A stretch of DNA of 24,416 bases. It comes from a virus. A model generated the notes under the pieces. That model was given only the letters and a program-made list of their open reading frames with translations. It had not been told where the DNA came from and did not search any database. Positions within the stretch are counted from its first letter, which is position 1. Each line of letters begins with the position of its first letter. The stretch lies in the IMG/VR virus record IMGVR_UViG_3300050015_000138, positions 1 through 24,416 of that record, one strand, 5' to 3'. The translations under genes were made by a program, and so were the position numbers. This document shows, piece by piece, positions 6,304 through 12,572 of this stretch.

Positions 6304-6486
6304 TTAATTTTTTGCTTCGTATGCGAGTGCCCAGATTAAGGCAACCACCCATCCAATCAGTGTCCAGCCCAGTAAAATATTCAATGCCAGGATTGCCCCT
6401 GCGTTCCTCTTTTTACTGTTGTATGCAATTATTGCAGGCAAAAAATAGAACGCTATCATTAAAAATAAAATTATAAATGCTATCAT
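6304..6486 (-). CDS. imm: Superinfection immunity protein (T4 Imm-like, Imm_superinfect family)
   Basis: A 60-residue protein with two transmembrane helices. It matches the family pattern: IAFYFLPAIIAY ending the first helix, a short basic loop (NSKKRNAG), then AILALNILLGWTLIGWVVALIWAL. The N(I/L)LLGWTxIGWxxALIWAL block is the hallmark. In T4, Imm sits in the inner membrane and blocks DNA entry of a second phage. It is the first gene of the early operon, 56 nt downstream of the start predicted from promoter P3, which suits an immediate-early function. Host genomes carry similar small membrane proteins, so the exclusion role here is inferred from the family. Confidence 0.8.
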   Translation of the reverse strand: MIAFIILFLMIAFYFLPAIIAYNSKKRNAGAILALNILLGWTLIGWVVALIWALAYEAKN

Positions 6487-6548
6487 ATTTTGTGTTTTTT
6501 AATTAATATTTTTGTTGCTCTTTTTCGACCTTTGTTTTAACTGTCTTC

Positions 6549-6605
6549 AGTATAATCCTCTTATCATTCCTTGTCAATGCTTGTCAGCAATAAAACAGTG
6601 GATAA
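6549..6605 (-). promoter_or_regulatory. Promoter P3 with DnaA-box-like site and phased direct repeat
   Basis: On the minus strand: TTATCCACT (6605-6597, 8 of 9 to a DnaA box), CTGACAAG (6587-6580), TTGACA (6577-6572), a 17-bp spacer and TATACT (6554-6549). The TGACAAG copies start 10 bp apart. It is the strongest promoter of the three and drives the operon from imm leftwards to the HNH gene at 3131. It sits just after the late-operon terminator. Confidence 0.85.
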
Positions 6606-6611
6606 CTTTTA

Positions 6612-6644
6612 CAACAAAAAACACGCCTGAGTATGAGCGTGTTT
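6612..6644 (-). terminator. Rho-independent terminator of the late (tail/lysis) transcript
   Basis: An 8-bp stem AAACACGC/GCGTGTTT (6619-6626 with 6637-6644) and a 10-nt loop. On the minus strand it is followed by a run of Ts. It lies after the holin gene and before promoter P3, so it separates the late operon from the early operon. Confidence 0.8.
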
Positions 6645-6668
6645 CTTGTTCGGTTTGCTTTGTGATTG

Positions 6669-6773
6669 CGGAAGCACTGTGCGACTCAGAACGAGGCAGA
6701 GAGATTCCGCTTCAGTACAAATGGGCTGAGCAACGAGCCAAAAAACTGAATTCCAAGCCGCGCGGTGCTTCCG
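6669..6773. ncRNA. Possible structured RNA or 3' UTR element between holin gene and terminator
   Basis: The stretch between the holin stop and the terminator is richer in G and C than its flanks. Its ends pair perfectly over 9 bp (CGGAAGCAC 6669-6677 with GTGCTTCCG 6765-6773). Nested inside are TTCAGT/ACTGAA (6711-6716 with 6745-6750) and GGCT/AGCC (6724-6727 with 6736-6739). On the minus strand it would be the 3' UTR of the late transcript or a small RNA ending at the terminator. A plus-strand frame across it looks protein-like but has no good start, so coding is the alternative. Confidence 0.35.
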
Positions 6774-6796
6774 AATCTATGCATTTTTTGTAATAT

Positions 6797-7156
6797 CTAT
6801 GCAACTGGCGGTGCCGGCGGTGCTGGATTTACCGTTGTCGTGGTTGTAGTCGTTGTTCCGTCTTCCTGAATGTCCAGGTTTAACTTTTTTACTACAAACA
6901 TAAAGTAAACCTGACTGACTGCGAAGACTTCTGTAAACGTTGCCGTTAATGCTTGCCAGTTTGTTAGTGTGGCAATCTTAAATCCTGGTGCCGTTATTTC
7001 ACTTACAACCGCTCCCACGAATGAGATTGCAAGTGCTACCAAGAATGCTCCGTCTCCTTTCAACAATGTATTTTGGAGTCTCTTGTTTATTGCGGTCACT
7101 AACTCCGCAATGTACGATGTTAAAATTCCGAGTAAAACTGTTGCTATTATAATCAT
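6797..7156 (-). CDS. Holin-like membrane protein
   Basis: A 119-residue protein with about three hydrophobic segments (residues 2-23 IIIATVLLGILTSYIAEL; about 38-60 FLVALAISFVGAVVSEI; about 71-90 TATFTEVFAVSQVYFMFVV). A hydrophilic tail follows, with eight consecutive Thr and a Pro-Ala-rich end (NPAPPAPPVA). Its size, membrane count and position right after the endolysin at the end of the late operon are those of a holin, which permeabilises the membrane at lysis. The sequence alone does not place it in a named holin family. Confidence 0.65.
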   Translation of the reverse strand: MIIIATVLLGILTSYIAELVTAINKRLQNTLLKGDGAFLVALAISFVGAVVSEITAPGFKIATLTNWQALTATFTEVFAVSQVYFMFVVKKLNLDIQEDGTTTTTTTTVNPAPPAPPVA

Positions 7157-7177
7157 TGCTGTTTTTTTAAGTGAATA

Positions 7178-7432
7178 TTAAGCCTGGGATGTTTCTGCTA
7201 AAACTTCAGCCCATGTAATAACCTCATCCAACGTAATTTCCCAATCTGATCTTGGTTTTAACAAAGCTATAAGAGCATCCTGCTCCTCTTTATTGTTAAT
7301 GGTTACGACTTGGTCTAATAGCCAAGTTCCGGCGCTCAAAGGTTTCCCAGATTCTTCAACTGTCCTATAACAAATTGCTGTCTTTGTCATGCTTGGCACT
7401 GTCACTACGCTTGTAATAATTACTTTATTCAT
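7178..7432 (-). CDS. Hypothetical 84-residue protein between endolysin and holin
   Basis: Begins MNKVIITSVVTVPSMTKTAI and contains a likely beta-rich first half and a helical end (EEQDALIALLKPRSDWEITL, VITWAEVLAETSQA). No signal peptide or membrane segment is seen. It lies in the lysis cassette. An AT-rich hairpin (7440-7469) sits directly before its start and may tune its translation. No family recognised. Confidence 0.65.
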   Translation of the reverse strand: MNKVIITSVVTVPSMTKTAICYRTVEESGKPLSAGTWLLDQVVTINNKEEQDALIALLKPRSDWEITLDEVITWAEVLAETSQA

Positions 7433-7439
7433 TGTTTTT

Positions 7440-7469
7440 TAGTATCTTTTTATGTTTTTAAAGATACTA
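7440..7469 (-). promoter_or_regulatory. AT-rich 10-bp hairpin at the ribosome-binding region
   Basis: A perfect inverted repeat TAGTATCTTT (7440-7449) / AAAGATACTA (7460-7469) with a 10-nt loop. In the minus-strand transcript it ends 7 nt before the ATG at 7432. It could hide or expose the A-rich leader of that gene or mark an RNA processing site. It lacks the T-run on the minus strand needed for a terminator. Confidence 0.45.
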
Positions 7470-7510
7470 TATTTAATTTTATTTTGTTTGTTGCTCGACC
7501 TTTTTGTTCG

Positions 7511-8029
7511 TTATGCCAAATATTGTGCGATGACGCTCAAAAATAATTGCAGTCCGTTTGTCCCTCCGTTTACCAATAATCTTACTCTTGTCCAATTCTG
7601 TGCATTGCATGCCACGTCGCATCCTCGGTCTTTGAAATATCTTGCGAAGATTTCTGCTGCGGTCTGCACGTTTAATGCCAAGTCAGGGTTTCCAATTAAA
7701 TCAACACCAAGTTTATGCAGATATGTTTCATAATTATAACGCCCGGTCAGTTGAATGTATCCTCTGCCTTTGAATTTGGGTCCATCTCCGGCTACGTCAT
7801 TTCCCAAATCATGCCTGCCCTCGTATGCCGAGCCGTCTGCAAACTCTCTGATTGGTTTAAATGTCCGCGCCGTTTCAACCCTGACTGTTGCCATCGCTCC
7901 TGCCATAACAAGGTCCGAGTAAATCCCAAACTTTGTCAGTGCCGCTTGAATTGCGTCATAGCAATTGCTGGCATCCTGGGTGACTGACTGATTGGCATAA
8001 AATGCTATGAATTTTTGTTTGTTGAACAT
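7511..8029 (-). CDS. Endolysin, glycoside hydrolase family 19 (chitinase-like lysozyme)
   Basis: A 172-residue soluble protein without signal peptide. It shows the GH19 core: MATVRVETARTFKPIREF (catalytic Glu52 in VETA), SAYEGRHDLGN with the second acidic residue Glu70, and GPKFKGRGYIQLTGRYNY (about 84-100), the family's most conserved segment. NPDLALNVQTAAEIFARYF and WTRVRLLVNGG follow in the right order. Phage GH19 enzymes cleave the glycan strands of peptidoglycan. It follows the fibre gene and precedes the holin candidate, so this is the lysis module. Without a secretion signal, release would depend on the holin. Confidence 0.93.
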   Translation of the reverse strand: MFNKQKFIAFYANQSVTQDASNCYDAIQAALTKFGIYSDLVMAGAMATVRVETARTFKPIREFADGSAYEGRHDLGNDVAGDGPKFKGRGYIQLTGRYNYETYLHKLGVDLIGNPDLALNVQTAAEIFARYFKDRGCDVACNAQNWTRVRLLVNGGTNGLQLFLSVIAQYLA

Positions 8030-8034
8030 AATTT

Positions 8035-9564
8035 TTAAATGTTAACTGCTAGTGCGGTCGCTGAATACGCTCTACCGACTTTTTTGTTGGTAAATATGAT
8101 GCCGTTTATTGTTGTTGTTGGGTTTACTGTAATGCCTCCCGATGGGCTGGCATAATAGTCTAATCCTAGGAATAGACCGCTTTGGTTTGTCTCCATTTGA
8201 CCTGTTATATTTACTAGCACAGGATTTCCTGCCGTTTTGGTTGATTGAGCAAATCCAATCACAAAGTTCCAATCAAAGGTTCCTATTACGTTTGCGAGCC
8301 AGTTTCCGCCGGAAGTTGCTGGGTCTACTTCAATAAATTGCCGGCATCCGTTTGATGTTATCGCATTAAGACCGGTAGTTATTTTTGTAGTTATAATTAA
8401 AGAGCAACCTGCGGAAGTGCATTGCACTAACGATACCGTATTGCTCGTTGTCGTCACTATTAAAAAGATATTATTAGCTGAATCATAAACGCTAATAGGA
8501 TTTATTATCGATTTTACGGACACAAAAATATTGAAGCTCGATATGGTTATTGTTCCTGAGCTTTCGCTCAAATAAAATGCTGCAGTCGTTACATAAATTC
8601 CAGTATTTTCGGTTGCCCCTTGCACAAATCTTCCGCTCGCCGATAAGTTTCCGTTGGTATTGTCGTGGGATACAATTGATAGGGTTGTTCCTGAAAGCGT
8701 AAGCACTCCATAATACATAGTCGTTCCGCTTTGGAAATAAGTCACGAGCATTCTGTTTGAGGAAAGAAGGTGAATCCTATTGTCGTTTGATATGCTGTTG
8801 GCGGTGCTGGAAATCTGTAAAATTGATCCTGCGGTTATTGCTCTTGTTGACTCGTTAATTGTTCCGGCTACGGCGTATGGGTATAAAGTTCCAGACGTTG
8901 GGTATAAAGAGTATGCAATGGCGTCATTGGAAGGTGAGCAAACGTCAACCGGTTGATATCCGCTTGTTCCTAAGTGCTGGACGCTTCCGGCGGTGATTGT
9001 AGTTCCTGAAAATGTACAAACATAGGCATCTACCTCTTGTGTGGCTACGCCCGATAATTGGTGAGCAAATGAGGCCACAAAACAAGTCGAAGAAACTTGA
9101 GTTAATCTTAATGGGGTATAGACGTCTCTTGGTGAACCGCCTTGGTTTTCTGTTTGCAATAATACCACCGTCCCCCACGTTATTACCGATCCTGATATCG
9201 TACCAACTACAAGCGAATAATATCTAATATTTCCCGAAGAAATGTTGTCAAAAAATACCGCTACGGTTGTTGAATTCAAATAAATAGCGTCATAGATTGA
9301 GTCTGCTGCTATTGTCGTTCCAGTGTTTTGCAATACCTGATTTTGAATGGCCCCAATTGGGGCAACCCCACCTGATATTAATTTCAATAAGTTTCCTGCT
9401 GAAACGTTTGATTGCGCAGTAATTGACGGAACCACTGGATACAAAAACGACGGGTCAATCTTTCCGGCGCTGTCGGTTACAACTCCGTGTGCTGCGCTAC
9501 CAACACCCGCAGAGGCGTTTATAAAATCTGAAGCTAATATGTCGCTACCTGCTGTAATTGCCAT
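8035..9564 (-). CDS. Tail fibre / host-contact protein with beta-propeller-like repeats
   Basis: A 509-residue protein rich in Ser, Thr, Gly and Ile. The N-terminus MAITAGSDILASDFINASAG resembles attachment segments of phage fibres. From about residue 100 a motif recurs at 50-60-residue spacing: YSLVVGTISGSVITWGTVV, CTFSGTTITAGSVQHL, VAGTINESTRAITAGSI and VLTLSGTTLSIVS. These look like blades of a propeller or stacked beta modules, each pairing a value strand with an 'ITxGxxxxL' strand. The C-terminus (VNPTTTINGIIFTNKKVGRA) resembles a trimerisation end. It lies between tail genes and the endolysin, the usual place for fibres. Receptor binding is inferred from location and composition. Confidence 0.65.
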   Translation of the reverse strand: MAITAGSDILASDFINASAGVGSAAHGVVTDSAGKIDPSFLYPVVPSITAQSNVSAGNLLKLISGGVAPIGAIQNQVLQNTGTTIAADSIYDAIYLNSTTVAVFFDNISSGNIRYYSLVVGTISGSVITWGTVVLLQTENQGGSPRDVYTPLRLTQVSSTCFVASFAHQLSGVATQEVDAYVCTFSGTTITAGSVQHLGTSGYQPVDVCSPSNDAIAYSLYPTSGTLYPYAVAGTINESTRAITAGSILQISSTANSISNDNRIHLLSSNRMLVTYFQSGTTMYYGVLTLSGTTLSIVSHDNTNGNLSASGRFVQGATENTGIYVTTAAFYLSESSGTITISSFNIFVSVKSIINPISVYDSANNIFLIVTTTSNTVSLVQCTSAGCSLIITTKITTGLNAITSNGCRQFIEVDPATSGGNWLANVIGTFDWNFVIGFAQSTKTAGNPVLVNITGQMETNQSGLFLGLDYYASPSGGITVNPTTTINGIIFTNKKVGRAYSATALAVNI

Positions 9565-9568
9565 ATGT

Positions 9569-9790
9569 TTATTCTTTTGTTAAGTCTTGATTTTCTCCTA
9601 GTGGCAAGTTATACAAGTCCTCCCTGCTGTTGATTGCCACGGTTACGCCGTCGACGGTGACGCTTTTTATATCGTGTTCTTGACCCAACTCATTTAAGAG
9701 TCGGTAAATAAAAACATTGACGCTGGCTGGTGCTACCGCTTCTTCGTCTACGTCAATGGTGAATGCTATGCGTTTTGTTTGTACTGCCAT
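9569..9790 (-). CDS. Small hypothetical tail-region protein
   Basis: A 73-residue protein (MAVQTKRIAFTIDVDEEAVA..., ending NLPLGENQDLTKE) that looks like a compact alpha/beta domain. Its ATG shares one base with the TAA stop of the HNH gene (TAATG), which indicates coupled translation. It ends 4 nt before the fibre gene start, so it may be a fibre accessory or chaperone. No family is recognised. Confidence 0.6.
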   Translation of the reverse strand: MAVQTKRIAFTIDVDEEAVAPASVNVFIYRLLNELGQEHDIKSVTVDGVTVAINSREDLYNLPLGENQDLTKE

Positions 9791-10395
9791 TAATATTTAA
9801 TTATGTTTGTTTGTTTTCTGCTGTTGCAACTTCGGCAAAGTGGCTGAATGTTTTCGATGTTGTTTGAGCCTCCTTTCGCAATCGGAATGATGTGGTCTTC
9901 TGTCAGCACGATTTCTGGCTCTCCCCTATGGCAACATGGACACGTCATGTTGTACTGCATTTTTAGATTTTCCCAATCTGCAAATGTATGACTCCCTCCA
10001 ACTCCTCTTTGTCTTAATGCTCTTAATCGATTGTTGTGTAATCTGTTTTTGTATCCGCCTTTCCAGTTATGGTGTTTCGGACCTGTTCGGTTCGGTCGCT
10101 TTGTTCCTTTGCCACCCTCGGTTCCGTTAGCTCTTGCCGATGCATGGGCTTTTGCTCTTTGTTCTGTTGTAAATTGATGATGGTTTTCTGTAAAATCTTG
10201 ATGTCCTGGCTGGAATCCGAATACTTTGCCTTTTTTATAATTTTCCTTTTGACTATCGCTCATCTTTTTAATTGCACTCTCTGTCGGTCTTACACATTGA
10301 TGCGAACAGAATTTTACATTTTCCCACGCTTTTTTAGAATGTGTAGGTTTTTTTATAATTTCCGTTCCGCATGTTTTGCAATTTTTTGACAACAT
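9790..10395 (-). CDS. HNH endonuclease (free-standing, His-Asn-His type)
   Basis: A 201-residue basic protein. The N-terminus has a zinc ribbon (NCKTCGTEI with FCSHQC), then a basic linker with KHHNWKGGYKNR. The catalytic half differs from the other HNH genes here and is the classic form: CPCCHRGEP, LTEDHIIPIAKGGSNNIENI, QPLCRSCNSRK. All key residues (Asp-His, Asn, two CxxC knuckles) are present, so it is probably active. It is wedged between two small tail genes and shares a base with the start of the downstream gene, an insertion without disruption. Confidence 0.93.
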   Translation of the reverse strand: MLSKNCKTCGTEIIKKPTHSKKAWENVKFCSHQCVRPTESAIKKMSDSQKENYKKGKVFGFQPGHQDFTENHHQFTTEQRAKAHASARANGTEGGKGTKRPNRTGPKHHNWKGGYKNRLHNNRLRALRQRGVGGSHTFADWENLKMQYNMTCPCCHRGEPEIVLTEDHIIPIAKGGSNNIENIQPLCRSCNSRKQTNIIKY

Positions 10396-10402
10396 ATTAT
10401 AA

Positions 10403-10993
10403 CTAATTTATGGAATATTGGCAAGATACTGTCATAGATTCTGAGCTCGATTTTGTCCAGCCTCCAGTTAAAGTGTGTGTGAACATCTGTCCTGAGTTTG
10501 CCGATCCGCTTCCATCGATAAATGTTCCAAATTCCTGATATGTTCCATTTGTGTCGGCTTTCGCATAAAAGAAATCAATAAATGCCACATTGTTTGTGTA
10601 GGATGCCGAGGCTACAATTTTTCGGAAGACTTCTGTGCCAAGTTGTGTATCTGCATTCGTTACGGCTGTGCTAGAGCTCCCCAGGGCTCCGTAATTGATT
10701 GTCCCGGTGTATGTCGTGGTGTTTGCCAATCTCTGTGCCAAAACTGAGCGCCCAACTGTCACGACAATATTTCTGACCACCAGTTCTCCTGTCTTATATT
10801 TTTGTAATTCGTCAAATAATTTTCTATATGTGATGTGGTGGTTTGCCTGCGATAAAAAATCCTTGCAGTCTTTGAATGTTGCAATGTGTGCTTGGATTTC
10901 TTTTTCCAAGCGTTGAGCCTCCGGCGTGCTCATATCGTATTTTCTAAATGTATGAATGCCGGTTATTTTGATTTGTTCTGCTGTCTCGTTCAT
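10403..10993 (-). CDS. Tail/baseplate-associated structural protein
   Basis: A 196-residue protein. The first 75 residues are helical and charged (STPEAQRLEKEIQAHIATF, YRKLFDELQKYKTGEL). The rest is a beta domain found in many phage tail-tip or fibre-attachment proteins: INYGALGSSSTAVTNADTQL, EVFRKIVASASYTNNVAFID, GTYQEFGTFIDGSGSAN and FTHTLTGGWTKSSSESMTV. The 'two-value assignment, edge strand, final strand' order matches proteins annotated as baseplate or tail-fibre connectors. It directly follows the hub gene. The exact role is inferred. Confidence 0.6.
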   Translation of the reverse strand: MNETAEQIKITGIHTFRKYDMSTPEAQRLEKEIQAHIATFKDCKDFLSQANHHITYRKLFDELQKYKTGELVVRNIVVTVGRSVLAQRLANTTTYTGTINYGALGSSSTAVTNADTQLGTEVFRKIVASASYTNNVAFIDFFYAKADTNGTYQEFGTFIDGSGSANSGQMFTHTLTGGWTKSSSESMTVSCQYSIN

Positions 10994-11041
10994 GTTGTTG
11001 CTTTTAATTAATTATAACACTCTTGGACTTTTTAGAATAGT

Positions 11042-12571
11042 TTAGCCCCATTCTGATTTATTCCATCTACCCTTTGTTCCTGATCCTGTTGGTGCCCATT
11101 TAAATGGTGGCGTCACGTTTACTTTGCTTATCACTTCGGCAACTGTTACGGTCTCATTTACGCTTTTTACGTTATTATTTTTAGTGATGACTTCGGTAAT
11201 TGTCACAACTTCCGGGACGCTGAAAATCTTGCTCACCTGGTCGTCGGTTGCCAGCGTGTCTTCGGGTGCCGCTATAGAATTTAAAAAATCTACCACACTC
11301 AGCAGTCTTCCGCCGAATGTTATTTTGTAAGTGTATTCAAGTTGGCTTCCGCTTTCGTCAATTGTTGTTTCAACTTTTTGAATAACGAATGGTGTGTCTC
11401 TCGGAATGCCCCATGCTGGCATGTTTATTGTCAAAGCCTGACCGATTTTAAAATATGACCCTGCTTGTAAAAGTCCTGTCCTGGTTGTAATCACTCCGGA
11501 TACGATTGGGTTTGCAAAGTTTGCCAGCTCTTGCTGGGCACGTTGGCGTGCTTCGTCTTTTGACAAAATTGTTGAGTCAATAATTGAACTTGAGTGCACG
11601 CCGTCTCCTCCCTCGATTGCTTTCATTGCGACGATGCTCGGTGCCGAGCTCATAATTGCAATGACGTCTATTTCGTATGTGTAAACAACTGTTATCACGT
11701 CCGTGGCGATTGGCGTTGGGCTTCTACTCGATGCCCTCAATGCTCCACGAGTCGGATTATACATAAAATAATTACTGCCCTCGTCATCCGTCGGATCTAC
11801 GCCGTATGCCTTACTTACTCCGTTAAGCGATACCGATATCATATTCTTTACCGGATACAAAAGCACCCATTCTTTGGCGTGTGCGTCTCCCAATATTTGC
11901 TGGGTATAATTTCCGCTTTCCTGTGTTCCTCCCTGGACCACAATCGAGTTTCGCATTTGACTCACGTCGATTGTGATTGCCACGTTTTCGTGGTTGCCTG
12001 GGTTTGCGTCTGTGAATTTTTCCGGAGCGAGGTCTGTTCCGGTGGCGTCAACAAAATGGACGTCCTTGTTGTAATCTACCCACCAGCTATATCCGGTTAA
12101 CTTTGCCAATTTTTCAAAGCACTGGCGCAGGCTGATGTGATTGAACGCAACCGTTGTGATTGTTGGCCCGGTCTGCACGTTGTTTGTTGTCATCGAGTAT
12201 CCGGCATCTATGTTGTTGCTTACCAAATCCTGCACGATAGCTTTTAATGTCTGGCCAGAGTATGCTTTTTGTGCGAACTTGTTAATTAACAGGTATGTGT
12301 AATCTGTAACTTCAACATCCCAAACAATAATCTGACCTACTCCATATTCTACCGGAGTTATCTTTGAAATGTATCCACCGAATAAACGTCGGCTTCTGTC
12401 TGCGAATATAACCTCAGCTCCCTGTTTTGGAGCTTGTTGTCCTGATTTTTGTGTAATCTTAAAATCTAAAGTATCGCCTTGGTTGGCGATTTGCGATTGG
12501 ATTTTGGTGCTTCCTGTAACATATTGCGGTAAGAAATCTACAGAATTTATTGTTAATGTAAGCGTTGTCAT
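11042..12571 (-). CDS. Baseplate hub / tail-associated protein (gp27-like)
   Basis: A 509-residue protein that begins 1 nt after the tape-measure stop, the usual place for the baseplate hub of long-tailed phages. The N-terminal half shows hub features: GDTLDFKITQ, VIFADRSRRLFGGYISKI, KAIVQDLVS, FEKLAKLTGYSWWVDYNKDV and HFVDATG, as in phage late control D/gp27-type proteins. A long beta region follows. Near the C-terminus a short degenerate repeat occurs (VVTITEVITKNN, TVTVAEVISKVN), then a Trp-rich end. It would cap the tail tube and contact the cell surface. No peptidoglycan-cleaving domain is visible. Confidence 0.72.
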   Translation of the reverse strand: MTTLTLTINSVDFLPQYVTGSTKIQSQIANQGDTLDFKITQKSGQQAPKQGAEVIFADRSRRLFGGYISKITPVEYGVGQIIVWDVEVTDYTYLLINKFAQKAYSGQTLKAIVQDLVSNNIDAGYSMTTNNVQTGPTITTVAFNHISLRQCFEKLAKLTGYSWWVDYNKDVHFVDATGTDLAPEKFTDANPGNHENVAITIDVSQMRNSIVVQGGTQESGNYTQQILGDAHAKEWVLLYPVKNMISVSLNGVSKAYGVDPTDDEGSNYFMYNPTRGALRASSRSPTPIATDVITVVYTYEIDVIAIMSSAPSIVAMKAIEGGDGVHSSSIIDSTILSKDEARQRAQQELANFANPIVSGVITTRTGLLQAGSYFKIGQALTINMPAWGIPRDTPFVIQKVETTIDESGSQLEYTYKITFGGRLLSVVDFLNSIAAPEDTLATDDQVSKIFSVPEVVTITEVITKNNNVKSVNETVTVAEVISKVNVTPPFKWAPTGSGTKGRWNKSEWG

Positions 12572-12572
12572 T

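Noticed and set aside
6512-6793. Plus-strand open frame of 93 codons between imm and the holin gene
   Set aside because: Its first part crosses promoter P3 and the terminator stem, and no start codon lies near the protein-like second half. It is kept only as an alternative for the structured element.
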